From: Paraburkholderia flava
Lineage (GTDB): Bacteria; Pseudomonadota; Gammaproteobacteria; Burkholderiales; Burkholderiaceae
Reading direction: 5' to 3'
Assembly: GCF_004359985.1 (NCBI RefSeq)
Contig: NZ_SMRO01000003.1
Location: forward strand, 113,522-177,521
DNA: 64,000 nt
The first letter of the stretch is position 1; every line of letters begins with the position of its first letter. The notes beneath the pieces were generated by a model. The model had not been told where the DNA came from. It searched no databases and worked only from the letters and a program-made list of their open reading frames with translations. A program made the translations under genes and the position numbers. Shown in pieces: positions 28,749 to 36,914 of this stretch.

Positions 28749-29987
28749 TTACAGGTTGATCAGCGTGCTGTCGACGGTCTGCTGTGTCTTGATCGTCTGC
28801 GCGTTCGCCTGATAGTTGCGCTGCGCGGTGATCAGGTCCACCAGTTCGCTCGTCAGATCCACGTTCGAGTTCTCGAGCGCACCGCCCTGCAGCGTGCCGT
28901 GGTTCGTGCTGCCCGGCGTCGAGATCTGCGCGACGCCCGATGACGCAGTCGCTTCGTACTGGTTGCCGCCGAGATTCACAAGGCCGTTCTGGTTCGCGAA
29001 GTTCGCGAGCACGATCTGACCGAGCGCCTGCGTCGCGCCATTCGAATAGTTGCCGGTGAGCGTGCCGTCGGTGCCGACCGTGAAGTTGGTCAGCGTGCCG
29101 GCCGAGTTGCCGTCCGGCAGCATCTTGGTCACGCCGTCGGGGCTGCCGAACTGCGTCGTGCCGGCGATCGCGAGTTGCAGCGCCTGCGGCGTCGCCGAGC
29201 CGTCGGCGTTCGGAATCGTGAAGTTGAACGTGAGCGGCGGCGTGGTCGCGGCGCCGGCGGCGTCGGTCGTGCCGGTGAGATTGCCCGACGTGTCGAACGT
29301 TGCGGTGCCGACCTTCGACGTCGTGCCGGTCGCCGTGCCTGCGTACACGTCCCACGTGCCGGTCGCCGACTTCACGAAATACATGTTGACCTGCTGCGAG
29401 CCGCCGAGCGAGTCGTACACGTTGGTCGACGTCGAGTAGCTGTAGGTCTTGTTGCTGGTCGGGTCGAACGGCGTGACGGTCGGCACCGTGTCCTGTGCGT
29501 TCAGGTTCAGGCCGGCGGTGATGGTCTTCGTCGCGACCGGCGGAATGTTGCCGGTCGGGATCTGCAGCGGCACGGTCTGCGCGGTGTTGATGACACCGTT
29601 CGAGTTCGCTGCATAGCCCATCAGTTGCAGGCCGTCCGAGCTGACGATGAAGCCGTTCTTGTCGAGCTGGAACACGCCGTTGCGCGAATACGTGAGCGAG
29701 CCGTTGTTCGACATCTGGTAGAAACCGTTGCCGTTGATCGCGACGTCGAGCGCCTGGTTGGTCACCGTGATCTGGCCTTGCGAGAACTGCTGCTGCACCG
29801 ACGCGAGTCGTGTGCCGAGGCCGATCTGCGTGTTCACCGCGGTCGCGACCGAGTTCGCGTAGACATCGGCGAACTGCGCCTGACCCTGCTTGAAGCCGAC
29901 CGTGTTCGCGTTCGCAATGTTGTTGCCGATCACGTCCAGATCGTTCGATGCACCTGCCAGCCCGCTCAAACCTTGTTGGTAACCCAT
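28749..29987 (-). CDS. flgE: Flagellar hook protein FlgE
   Basis: 412 residues. Main hook subunit, the flexible joint. Seen: MGYQQGLSGLAGASNDLDVIGNNIANANTVGFKQ at the N-terminus, the central hook domains with many Thr/Gly beta segments, and LENSNVDLTSELVDLITAQRNYQANAQTIKTQQ at the C-terminus. Follows flgD by 43 bp. Confidence 0.97.
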   Translation of the reverse strand: MGYQQGLSGLAGASNDLDVIGNNIANANTVGFKQGQAQFADVYANSVATAVNTQIGLGTRLASVQQQFSQGQITVTNQALDVAINGNGFYQMSNNGSLTYSRNGVFQLDKNGFIVSSDGLQLMGYAANSNGVINTAQTVPLQIPTGNIPPVATKTITAGLNLNAQDTVPTVTPFDPTSNKTYSYSTSTNVYDSLGGSQQVNMYFVKSATGTWDVYAGTATGTTSKVGTATFDTSGNLTGTTDAAGAATTPPLTFNFTIPNADGSATPQALQLAIAGTTQFGSPDGVTKMLPDGNSAGTLTNFTVGTDGTLTGNYSNGATQALGQIVLANFANQNGLVNLGGNQYEATASSGVAQISTPGSTNHGTLQGGALENSNVDLTSELVDLITAQRNYQANAQTIKTQQTVDSTLINL

Positions 29988-30030
29988 GACGGTCTCCGTA
30001 TCCGATGTAACTGAAAAGCGCTAGAAAGCG

Positions 30031-30744
30031 TTAGAGAATCGCGCCGACCTGCGTGAGGCCGATCGTGCTGCCGTTGGACAGCAGCAGGCCCGTCGAACCG
30101 TCGGCCTGCTGGACCACGCTCGCCACCGTCGACGCGGACAGCGTCGTGGCCGTGCCGGCCTTGCCGTTGACCGTGCCGGTCGCCGAAATCGTGTAGTTGC
30201 CGTCCGGCAGCGCGGTGCCCGACGCATCGCTCGGCGTCCACGAGAACGGCGTCGAGCCGGCCTTCACGCTGCCGAGGTTGATCGTCTCGACGATCTGCCC
30301 CGCCGAGTTCTTCACCGACACCTGCACGTTCGACGCATCGCTCGTGAACTGCAGACCGAACGGCGTGCCCTTGCCGCTCGCAACCGACACGGTGCTGCCC
30401 GGCGTGAGCACGGTCGAACCGATCAGCAGCGACGCCTGCGGCTGCTGGCTCGCCGACAGCTGCGTCGCGAGCGACGTCAGCGACGTGTTCAGCTGGCTGA
30501 TGCCGGTCACCGTGTTGATCTCGGCGAGCTGCGACGTCATCTGCGAGCTGTCCATCGGGTTGGTCGGATCCTGGTTCTTCATCTGCGCGATCAGCAACTG
30601 CAGGAATGTGTTCTGCAGATCGCTGCCCGACGTGGCGCTGCTCGTGCTGGAACTGCTGCTCGAGCTGCTCGTGCCGTTCATCGTGTCGAGCAACGTCGGC
30701 GAAACGGTCGTGCCGTTGTTGCCGATAGTGGTCTGGGTGGTCAC
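30031..30744 (-). CDS. flgD: Hook cap protein FlgD
   Basis: 237 residues. FlgD caps and scaffolds hook assembly and leaves when the hook is done. Seen: N-terminal FLQLLIAQMKNQDPTNPMDSSQMTSQLAEINTVTGI, a Ser-rich run near residue 28 that bridges to it, and a beta-rich C-terminal domain with FSWTPSDASGTALPDGNYTI. GTG start at 30744 with GAGGAG 6-11 bp upstream. Confidence 0.96.
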   Translation of the reverse strand: MTTQTTIGNNGTTVSPTLLDTMNGTSSSSSSSSTSSATSGSDLQNTFLQLLIAQMKNQDPTNPMDSSQMTSQLAEINTVTGISQLNTSLTSLATQLSASQQPQASLLIGSTVLTPGSTVSVASGKGTPFGLQFTSDASNVQVSVKNSAGQIVETINLGSVKAGSTPFSWTPSDASGTALPDGNYTISATGTVNGKAGTATTLSASTVASVVQQADGSTGLLLSNGSTIGLTQVGAIL

Positions 30745-30754
30745 GGGGTTCTCC

Positions 30755-31180
30755 TCAGGTACCGATCGTGAGCGTCTTCAGCATCAGCTGTTTCGCGGTG
30801 TTGAGCGTCTCGACGTTGGCCTGGTACGAGCGCGACGCCGAAATCATGTTGACCATTTCTTCGACCGGGTCCACGTTCGGCAGCGTTACGTAGCCGTCGG
30901 CGTTGGCGGCCGGGTTGCCCGGGTCGTAGGCAGTTTTCATCGGCGACGGATCGTCGATCACGCCGGTCACCTGCACGCCGCCGACCTGCTGGCCGGATGC
31001 GGTGCGCGCGCCGCCGAGCGGATCGACCGCGAACACGACCTGCTTCGCCTTGTACGGCTGGCCGTCGGGGCCGGTCGTGCTGTCCGCGTTCGCGAGATTC
31101 GACGCCGTGACGTTGAGCCGCTGCGACTGGGCGGACATCGCCGAGCCCGCGACGTTGAAGATGTTCATCAGGGATGGCAT
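30755..31180 (-). CDS. flgC: Proximal rod protein FlgC
   Basis: 141 residues. Seen: [33 protein letters not shown] at the N-terminus and [41 protein letters not shown] at the C-terminus, the rod-family pair. GAGAGACC precedes the ATG. It lies 68 bp after flgB and 10 bp before flgD. Confidence 0.97.
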   Translation of the reverse strand: MPSLMNIFNVAGSAMSAQSQRLNVTASNLANADSTTGPDGQPYKAKQVVFAVDPLGGARTASGQQVGGVQVTGVIDDPSPMKTAYDPGNPAANADGYVTLPNVDPVEEMVNMISASRSYQANVETLNTAKQLMLKTLTIGT

Positions 31181-31248
31181 GGCTGGTCTCTCTGTGTGGT
31201 CTCTTGCTTGCGTTGCTCCGGGTGCGGCTTCGCTTGATCGATGTGCAC

Positions 31249-31737
31249 TTACGAGCCCGACGTGATCGCCGACAGCATCGACTTGATCTGCGCCGACAGC
31301 ACCGTCATCCCCGATTCGAAGTGCAGCGCGTTGTCCGCGAACTGCACGCGTTCGGTGTCGAGATCGACCGTGTTGCCGTCGAGCGAGGGCTGCGTCGGAT
31401 TGCGGTACTGCGGCGTGCCGTAGTCGTCGCTCGGACCGCCGGTTGCGACGAGGCGCGACGTGCCGGTCATGTGACCCGGCTGCGTCGACACCATCGACAT
31501 GCCGCTCGTCACGCCGGCCGGCTGCGTCATCGCGAGCGGCCCAGCGTTCGACGCGCCCGGCGTGCCGCCGCTGTTCTTCAGCGCGCCGGCCAGCGACGTC
31601 GCGAAGTCGACGTCGCGAGCCTTGTAGCCCGGCGTGTCGGCGTTCGCGATGTTCGACGACAGCAGTTCCTGACGGTACGCACGCACATCGAGCGCCTGGC
31701 GTCCAAAGGCGAATTCGGCATCGAGTTTGTCCAGCAT
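31249..31737 (-). CDS. flgB: Proximal rod protein FlgB
   Basis: 162 residues. First gene of flgBCDEFGHIJ. Seen: N-terminal [37 protein letters not shown], a Gly/Thr/Met linker, and the C-terminal [27 protein letters not shown]. Read divergently from flgA, with the candidate FlhDC box in the shared 257-bp gap. Confidence 0.96.
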   Translation of the reverse strand: MLDKLDAEFAFGRQALDVRAYRQELLSSNIANADTPGYKARDVDFATSLAGALKNSGGTPGASNAGPLAMTQPAGVTSGMSMVSTQPGHMTGTSRLVATGGPSDDYGTPQYRNPTQPSLDGNTVDLDTERVQFADNALHFESGMTVLSAQIKSMLSAITSGS

Positions 31738-31866
31738 CGATCTCTCCGGGGAACGGTTTAAAGCCTTGTGCGGCGACGCGATGCGTACTCCCGCACCCGA
31801 CGCATACCGCAGAGGCCTTTTGCCATGACGTGCATCTTATGAGCCGGACGCAAGCGGCAATCGGAC

Positions 31867-31898
31867 GAATAACCGGGGAAGGCGCCCTCTATTCGACG
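31867..31898. promoter_or_regulatory. Candidate FlhDC box between flgB and flgA
   Basis: GAATAACCGGGGAAGGCG then CCCTCTATTCGACG. GGGGAA and TTCG are spaced by 11 bp exactly as at fliE/fliF, and both share CTCTATTCG. It lies in the divergent gap (31738-31994) between flgB and flgA, where FlhDC-dependent promoters are expected. Confidence 0.45.
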
Positions 31899-31994
31899 TT
31901 TGCGCGAGAGGCCGCGTCTCTAGAATGCAAGTCGTACTGTTGTCTGCGGCTGTGTTGTCCGCTGCTGGTTTCGATGTCGACGGAGAAAGAACCC

Positions 31995-33365
31995 ATGTCC
32001 CAGTCCGCTCTCGCTGTCCGGTCCCGCGCATGTCGCGCGGCGCGGCTGCTGCGCATCGCGGCGCTGGGGTTACCGTTGTTCGTCGTCGCGCCTTCGGTTG
32101 CTTTTGCGCAGGACAGCGGCGGTCCGATCGTGATCCCCGGACCCGGTGAAAAGAATCCGGCCGCACTCGCCGAGCTGGCGAATCACATGACGAGCGCCGC
32201 ACCCGCGAAGACGACGGCTTCGATGCCTTCTTCGGCTGCGCTTTCCGCTGCGCTCGGTCCGTCGACACCGCGTAGCGACGATCGCTTCACGCAAGCCGCG
32301 AATGCGAGCGGCGCGATCGTGATTCCGGGCACCGGCGATGTCGTGGCACAGGCAACGCGTGTGCTGCCGCCGGCAATGCCTGTGGCACAGGTAACGCGTG
32401 TGGCACCGACAATGCCCGTGGCACCGGTAACTCCCTCCGCACCCGCGATCCGCCGTGTGAGCTTCACACCAGCCGCTGCCGAACCGCCGATCCTTCCCGA
32501 ACCTGCCGGCATCGTTCGCGCGAACCTGGCCGCCTCGTCGCGCGACGTGATGCCGGTCGTGGTCGCGCCGGCCACCGCACAACCCGGCGTGCGGGCCGCG
32601 CCGATCGCCGCGAACCCAGCGCGTGCGGTGCTACCTGTTCAAGTCGCCGCGCTGAAGCCGCAGCCCGCCGCGCTCAAACAAACCGCACCCGTGTCGCAAC
32701 CCGTCGCGGCTACTGTCAACGCATCACCTGCCGGCGCACCCGCGATGCAGGACGGCGAAACGATCCGCCGCGCTGCGCTCGCGTGGTTGCAGCAGCAGGC
32801 AGCCGGACTGCCAGGCAAGGTCGAGATCACCGTCGCGCCGGTGTTTCCGCGCGGACTCGCCGCGTGCACAACGCTGTCGCCGTTCATGCCGACCGGCGCC
32901 CGGCTGTGGGGCCGCACGACCGTCGGCGTACGCTGTGCAGGCGAACGTCCGTGGACGCTTTATCTACAGACGAAGGTGTCGATCCACGCGACCTACTATC
33001 TGGCCGCGCGCGCGCTCGCGCCCGGCGACGTGCTGACCTCCGCCGATCTCGTCGCGCGCGACGGCGATCTCACCGTGCTGCCGATGGCGATCGTCACCGA
33101 TCCGTCACAGGCCGTCGGAGCGGCAGCGCTGACGCGTGTCGCGGCGGGCATGCCGCTGCGTCAGGACATGCTGCGCAGCTCGGCATCGGTATCGATCGGA
33201 CAGACGGTGCGGGTCGTCGCGCAGGGACAGGGTTTCGCGATCTCCGCCGAAGGCAGTGCGATGAACAACGCAGGGCCGGGCCAGCAGGTGCGGGTGAAGA
33301 CCGCCAGCGGCCAGATCATCAGCGGAATCGTGAAAGACGGCTCCACGGTGGAGATCCAGCTGTGA
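31995..33365 (+). CDS. flgA: P-ring assembly chaperone FlgA, extended form
   Basis: 456 residues, about twice the usual FlgA (about 220-240). FlgA is the periplasmic chaperone needed for P-ring formation. The standard FlgA part is the last 230 residues, with the SAF-like beta-clip domain: FYPRGLA-type PVFPRGLAACTTLSPFMPTG, RTTVGVRCAGERPWTLYLQTKV, LAPGDVLTSADLVARDGDLTVLP, and the C-terminal GQQVRVKTASGQIISGIVKDGSTVEIQL. In front lies a signal sequence (LLRIAALGLPLFVVAPSVAFAQ) and a 190-residue Ala/Pro/Val-rich segment with two IVIPGxG motifs and tandem repeats. The ATG at 31995 follows GGAGAAAGAACCC; an in-frame ATG at 31974 is an alternative. Confidence 0.93.
   Translation: MSQSALAVRSRACRAARLLRIAALGLPLFVVAPSVAFAQDSGGPIVIPGPGEKNPAALAELANHMTSAAPAKTTASMPSSAALSAALGPSTPRSDDRFTQAANASGAIVIPGTGDVVAQATRVLPPAMPVAQVTRVAPTMPVAPVTPSAPAIRRVSFTPAAAEPPILPEPAGIVRANLAASSRDVMPVVVAPATAQPGVRAAPIAANPARAVLPVQVAALKPQPAALKQTAPVSQPVAATVNASPAGAPAMQDGETIRRAALAWLQQQAAGLPGKVEITVAPVFPRGLAACTTLSPFMPTGARLWGRTTVGVRCAGERPWTLYLQTKVSIHATYYLAARALAPGDVLTSADLVARDGDLTVLPMAIVTDPSQAVGAAALTRVAAGMPLRQDMLRSSASVSIGQTVRVVAQGQGFAISAEGSAMNNAGPGQQVRVKTASGQIISGIVKDGSTVEIQL
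32338..32440 (+). repeat. Tandem repeat in the FlgA extension
   Basis: Two and a half near-copies of a 36-39 bp unit beginning GTGGCACAGGCAACGCGTGT, GTGGCACAGGTAACGCGTGT and GTGGCACCGGTAACTCC. It encodes VAQATRVLPPAMP, VAQVTRVAPTMP and VAPVTPSAP. All units keep the reading frame. Confidence 0.75.
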
Positions 33366-33417
33366 ACGGTCGCATCCGCCCGGACGACGGTTTGCAGACG
33401 GCGCGCACCGGTTGCGC

Positions 33418-33445
33418 TAAAGTTTTGATTCGTGCATGCCGTTAT
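33418..33445 (+). promoter_or_regulatory. Sigma-28 promoter of flgM
   Basis: TAAAGTTT (perfect -35) followed after 12 bp by GCCGTTAT (6 of 8). The start of transcription would be near 33,452, about 20 bp before the flgM GTG. It would let FliA raise its own anti-sigma factor, in addition to read-through from flgA. Confidence 0.7.
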
Positions 33446-33473
33446 CACGATCAAATCGTTCAGGAAGCCAATC

Positions 33474-33818
33474 GTGAAAGTCGATTCCACCACCAGCACC
33501 AGCTTGCAGACGTTGAAAGACGGTCTGCCGCGCACCCAGCAGAACGACGCTGCGACCACCGGCACAGCCACGCAGGGCACAGCATCTGCCCCGCAGACGG
33601 CGTCGGGCGACGCGAACGTGAACCTGTCGGGTTTGTCCGCACACCTGCGCAGCCTTGCGGCATCGGGCGCGGCGGATATCGATATGGGGCACGTCGAGTC
33701 GGTTCGTCAGGCGATCAAGGACGGCACGCTGACCATCGATTCGAGCAAGATCGCGGACGGCGTACTGCAGACCGCGCGCGACCTGCTGCAGAACAAGACA
33801 CCGACGAGCGGCAGCTAA
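33474..33818 (+). CDS. flgM: Anti-sigma-28 factor FlgM
   Basis: 114 residues. FlgM binds FliA and holds back late genes until it is exported through the finished hook. Seen: the usual N-terminus KVDSTTSTSLQTL, a Thr/Ala/Gln linker and the sigma-binding C-terminal helices (VNLSGLSAHLRSLAASG, then VRQAIKDGTLTIDSSKIADGVLQTARDLL). GTG start at 33474, with AGGA 8-11 bp upstream; an in-frame ATG upstream (33435) would put the promoter inside the gene. Confidence 0.94.
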   Translation: MKVDSTTSTSLQTLKDGLPRTQQNDAATTGTATQGTASAPQTASGDANVNLSGLSAHLRSLAASGAADIDMGHVESVRQAIKDGTLTIDSSKIADGVLQTARDLLQNKTPTSGS

Positions 33819-33838
33819 ACGCCGCGTCGTTCTACACA

Positions 33839-33908
33839 CCGGCGGCTGTGCCGCCGGACGGTATTCATCCATCCGGCCCGCGTGCTTCACGCGGGCCGGT
33901 TTGTTTTT
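33839..33908 (+). terminator. Terminator between flgM and flgN
   Basis: Two hairpins. The first (33839-33857) is a 7-bp stem CCGGCGG with a 5-nt loop. The second (33873-33899) is a perfect 10-bp stem CCGGCCCGCG with a 7-nt loop followed by TTTGTTTTT (33900-33908), a textbook intrinsic terminator. Its T-tract ends 13 bp before the flgN ATG. Confidence 0.8.
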
Positions 33909-33921
33909 GCGAGTCACAACG

Positions 33922-34362
33922 ATGAGAGACGCCCTGCTGGCCACCCTGATCGACGAGCATGCGAGCGTCGAAGTCTTCGCCTCAGTGCTCGCGCTCGAAG
34001 AGCAGGCACTGACGGTCGCGCATCCGCTCGAGCTGCTGCCGCCGATCGTCGAGAAGAAAACCGAGCTGATCGAACAGCTCGCCGCGCTCGAACAGGTGCG
34101 CGATGCGCGCCTCGCCGAGATGGGCTTTCCCGCCGGCACGCAAGGGATGACGCTCGCCGCCGAGGCCGACAAGCGCATCGCCGCGCAGTGGTCGCTGCTG
34201 CAGCAGGCCGCGCAGCGCGCGTGGAGCCAGAACACGACCAACGGCGTACTGATCCGCACGCGGATGGACTACAACCGCCGCGCGCTCGAAGTGCTTCAGG
34301 TGATGCCGCAGAACACCGGCTTCTACGGGCCGGACGGGCGGATTCCGGCATACGGGGTGTAA
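33922..34362 (+). CDS. flgN: FlgK/FlgL export chaperone FlgN
   Basis: 146 residues, helical. FlgN binds the C-termini of FlgK and FlgL before export. Seen: LLATLIDEHASVEVFASVLALEEQALTVAHPLELLPPIVEKKTELIEQLAALEQ (residues 5-58) with a hydrophobic heptad pattern, and the C-terminal NGVLIRTRMDYNRRALEVLQ ahead of the GFYGPDG tail often seen in beta-proteobacterial FlgN. The site before the ATG is weak (GAG at -12), in keeping with low translation or coupling. An intrinsic terminator separates it from flgM. Confidence 0.9.
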   Translation: MRDALLATLIDEHASVEVFASVLALEEQALTVAHPLELLPPIVEKKTELIEQLAALEQVRDARLAEMGFPAGTQGMTLAAEADKRIAAQWSLLQQAAQRAWSQNTTNGVLIRTRMDYNRRALEVLQVMPQNTGFYGPDGRIPAYGV

Positions 34363-34405
34363 CCCACCGGGGTGCCCCGACGTAGCAGTTCCGTCGTGGA
34401 TGAAA

Positions 34406-34437
34406 AATGAAAACGGCCCGCAAGGGCCGTTTTCATT
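34406..34437. terminator. Terminator after flgN
   Basis: Perfect 14-bp stem AATGAAAACGGCCC with a GCAA tetraloop, ending in TTTTCATTT. The A/T-rich lower stem makes it work in both directions. It ends the flgA-flgM-flgN region before the hicAB pair. The 215 bp that follow (34438-34652) hold no gene I can support and should contain the hicAB promoter. Confidence 0.8.
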
Positions 34438-34652
34438 TGCACGACGACACATCGTGCCTACCCACCTTATCTCCCAATACAGGCCGATCGGCTGAGTAGT
34501 TTCGCCGACGCACCCCCGGTCAAATAACCGGGCCGGCTGCGTCTGCGTGCGTGTCCATCCCGGATAGCAATTCGCGGCCCTTACTCACCCTCAAGTCGCC
34601 TCGGCGCACTGGAAAAGGTGTGTATTCGTGTGTAGCATAAGGGTCATGCCGC

Positions 34653-34835
34653 GTGAAAAGTGCCGATGTCGTCAAGCTGCTCGAAAGCGATGGATGGTTC
34701 ATCGTGAGAATCTCGGGTAGCCATCATCACTTCAGGCACCTGGTGAGGCCTGGCCTCGTCACGGTCCCTCATCCGAAGAAGGATCTTCCTGTCGGCACGC
34801 TCAACAGTATCCTCAGACAGGCTGGCTTCAAATGA
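34653..34835 (+). CDS. hicA: HicA-type mRNA interferase toxin
   Basis: 60 residues. HicA toxins are small dsRBD-fold RNases that cut mRNA during translation. Seen: KSADVVKLLESDGWFIVRISGSHHHFRH, with the catalytic His in the GSHHHFRH motif, and the PHPKKDLPVGTLNSILRQAG ending typical of the family. GTG start. Its stop overlaps the hicB start (ATGA), so toxin precedes antitoxin, the usual hicAB order. The pair sits between flgN and fliA and has no obvious link to motility. Confidence 0.92.
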   Translation: MKSADVVKLLESDGWFIVRISGSHHHFRHLVRPGLVTVPHPKKDLPVGTLNSILRQAGFK

Positions 34836-35236
34836 AAAATCTGACCTTTCCGATCGCGATCGAACCCGGCGATGACGGGCATGCATTCGGTGTCGTGGTC
34901 CCCGATATTCCGGGCTGTGTGTCGGCCGGCGATACGCTCGATGAAGCGTACGCGAACGTGAAGGAAGCGATCGAAGCCCATCTGGGTACGCTGGTCGACG
35001 AAGGTATGCCGCTGCCCGTTCGGCGTCCGATCGAAGAACACCGTCGCAACCCGCACTACGACAAATGGATCTGGGGCATCGTCACGGTCCGGCATATCGC
35101 CGTGCTGAGAAAAGCCGTGCGTATCAACATCTCGTTGCCCGAGGTGCTCGTCAACGACATCGACCGTTATGCGACCGAACGCGGCATGTCGCGCTCGGCG
35201 TTTCTCGCGCTCGCGGCCGAGCACGAGATGGAATAG
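34832..35236 (+). CDS. hicB: HicB-type antitoxin
   Basis: 134 residues. The N-terminal HicB domain (FPIAIEPGDDGHAFGVVVPDIPGCVSAGDTLDEAYANVKEAIEAHL, residues 5-50) is a partial RNase H fold that covers the toxin. The C-terminal part (RINISLPEVLVNDIDRYATERGMSRSAFLALAAEHEM) is a ribbon-helix-helix DNA-binding domain, so it probably represses the pair's promoter. Coupled to hicA by a 4-base overlap. Ends 31 bp before the converging fliA with no strong terminator. Confidence 0.93.
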   Translation: MKNLTFPIAIEPGDDGHAFGVVVPDIPGCVSAGDTLDEAYANVKEAIEAHLGTLVDEGMPLPVRRPIEEHRRNPHYDKWIWGIVTVRHIAVLRKAVRINISLPEVLVNDIDRYATERGMSRSAFLALAAEHEME

Positions 35237-35267
35237 CGTCAGCGGGCCTGCCGAACTTCAACCCGCC

Positions 35268-36002
35268 TCAGCTCGCTTCCGCATTCGCCCACGCCATCTC
35301 GCGCAACCGCGTACGCAGCCGTGCCACCGCCTGGCTGTGCAACTGACACACGCGCGATTCGCTCACCTCCATCACCGCACCGATCTCGCGCAGGTTCATC
35401 CCGCGTTCGTAGTACAGCGACATCAGCAGCTTCTCGCGTTCGGGCAGCCGGTCGATCGCCTCGACCAGCGCCGAGCGCAGGCAGTCGTCGAGCAGTGCGG
35501 ACAGCGGGTCCGAGTGATCGACGCAGTAGCGGTCGAGGAACGGCTCGTCTTCCGCGGACCGATCGAAGTCTTCGTAGTAGATCAGCTGGCTGCCGTGCAG
35601 GTCCTGCAGCATCGACTGGTATTCGTCGAGCGGCATCTTCAGATGCTCGGCGATCTCGGCTTCGGTGGCTGGGCGGCCGAGGCGCTGCTCGACGCGATGC
35701 ACGGCCGTTTCGACTTCGCGCGACGTGCGGCGCAGGCTGCGCGGCAGCCAGTCGTTGCTGCGCAGTTCGTCGAGCATCGCGCCGCGAATGCGCTGGCTCG
35801 CGTATGTCTCGAACTGCGCGCCCTGGTCTTCCTTGTAGCGACTCGCCGCATCCAGCAGACCGATCATGCCGGCCTGGATCAGATCGTCGAGGTCGACGCT
35901 CGCCGGCATCTTCGCGACGAGCTGGAGCCCGAGCCGTCTCACGAGCGGCGCGTACTTCGTCAGAACGTCAGCCTGGGAGATCTTTCCCTGAGCGTTGTAC
36001 AT
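35268..36002 (-). CDS. fliA: Flagellar sigma factor FliA (sigma-28)
   Basis: 244 residues. Directs RNA polymerase to late flagellar promoters, at least five of which are readable in this window. Seen: region 2 (KYAPLVRRLGLQLVAKMPASVDLDDLIQAGMIGLLDAASRYKEDQGAQFETYASQRIRGAMLDELRSNDW, residues 14-83), region 3 and region 4 with the helix-turn-helix LYYERGMNLREIGAVMEVSESRVCQLHSQA. Last gene of flhF-flhG-fliA, 27 bp after flhG. Confidence 0.97.
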   Translation of the reverse strand: MYNAQGKISQADVLTKYAPLVRRLGLQLVAKMPASVDLDDLIQAGMIGLLDAASRYKEDQGAQFETYASQRIRGAMLDELRSNDWLPRSLRRTSREVETAVHRVEQRLGRPATEAEIAEHLKMPLDEYQSMLQDLHGSQLIYYEDFDRSAEDEPFLDRYCVDHSDPLSALLDDCLRSALVEAIDRLPEREKLLMSLYYERGMNLREIGAVMEVSESRVCQLHSQAVARLRTRLREMAWANAEAS

Positions 36003-36029
36003 CGTGATCCCCTTGTCCGCGAGGGCGCG

Positions 36030-36914
36030 CTACGCGTGTTGCGCGGACGGTTGGTCGGCGCGGTGCGCCGCTGTTACGGCCGCGTTCGCCGTCCTCGGCG
36101 CACGCGACGACATCGCTGGCCGCATCGGCCAGTACTGCAGTTCAGCTGCGAGGTACCGATAGCCTCGCGCGGCCGGCGTCGACGGAAACGCATCGACGAC
36201 ACAGCGCGACAACTCCAGCGCCCGCACGATCCGCGCATCGGCGGCGATACAGCCCACCGCCTCCAGCGCAACCGACAGATACCGTCCCGCGACACCCGCG
36301 AGATTTTCAAATGCGATCCGTGCGTCCGCGACGCTCTGCACGTGATTCACCAGCACGCGGAACTGCGCGATCGCATGCTCGTAATGCAGACGCTTCATGC
36401 ACGCGTACGCGTCGGTGATCGCCTGCGCTGCAACGCGCGTGACGATCAGCACGTCGTGCGCATGCATCGCGAGCGTCGACAGCGCGCCGTTGCGATCAAG
36501 CTGCGCGTCGATCAGCACGACGTCGGCAGGACCCTGTAGCAATGTCGCCAGTTGCGCGGGCGTGCAGCGTTCGCGATTCGCCCGCGACGCGGCCAGCACC
36601 GCAAAACCCAGCGGATGCCGCGCAACCGCCCGTTCGAACGACACTTCGCCACGCGCGAGCGCTGCGAAACTATCCGCGCCGCCGGCACCGCGCGTACCAC
36701 CCACACCGAGCGTCGCACTGACCGATCCCACGCCCGGCTGCTCGTCGATCACGAGCACATCCTTGCCCTGCCCGGCGAGCGCCGCCGCGAGGTTCACGAC
36801 AGTCGTCGTGCAGCCCGCGCGCGGCGAACCGCCCGTTACCGCGATCACGCGCGCGCCGCTGCGTGACAGCAGCCGGCGCAGTCCTTCTGCCTGGTCGGGT
36901 ACGACCTTATCCAA
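36030..36914 (-). CDS. flhG: MinD/ParA-type flagellar regulator FlhG
   Basis: About 294 residues. FlhG (FleN/YlxH) is the ATPase partner of FlhF that limits flagellar number. Seen: N-terminal DQAEGLRRLL helix that in the family activates FlhF, the P-loop region AVTGGSPRAGCTTTVVNLAAALA, KDVLVIDEQPGVGS, and DVVLIDAQ. The P-loop has Ser and Cys where the deviant Walker A motif has its two lysines (KGGVGKT to SPRAGCT), so ATP hydrolysis may be weak or lost. TTG at 36914, with GAGG 7-10 bp upstream inside the flhF end, is the favoured start; ATG at 36926 is the alternative. Overlaps flhF. Confidence 0.87.
   Translation of the reverse strand: MDKVVPDQAEGLRRLLSRSGARVIAVTGGSPRAGCTTTVVNLAAALAGQGKDVLVIDEQPGVGSVSATLGVGGTRGAGGADSFAALARGEVSFERAVARHPLGFAVLAASRANRERCTPAQLATLLQGPADVVLIDAQLDRNGALSTLAMHAHDVLIVTRVAAQAITDAYACMKRLHYEHAIAQFRVLVNHVQSVADARIAFENLAGVAGRYLSVALEAVGCIAADARIVRALELSRCVVDAFPSTPAARGYRYLAAELQYWPMRPAMSSRAPRTANAAVTAAHRADQPSAQHA

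Noticed and set aside
34520..34702. 60-residue minus-strand frame before hicA
   Set aside because: Overlaps hicA, has no ribosome site or family feature.
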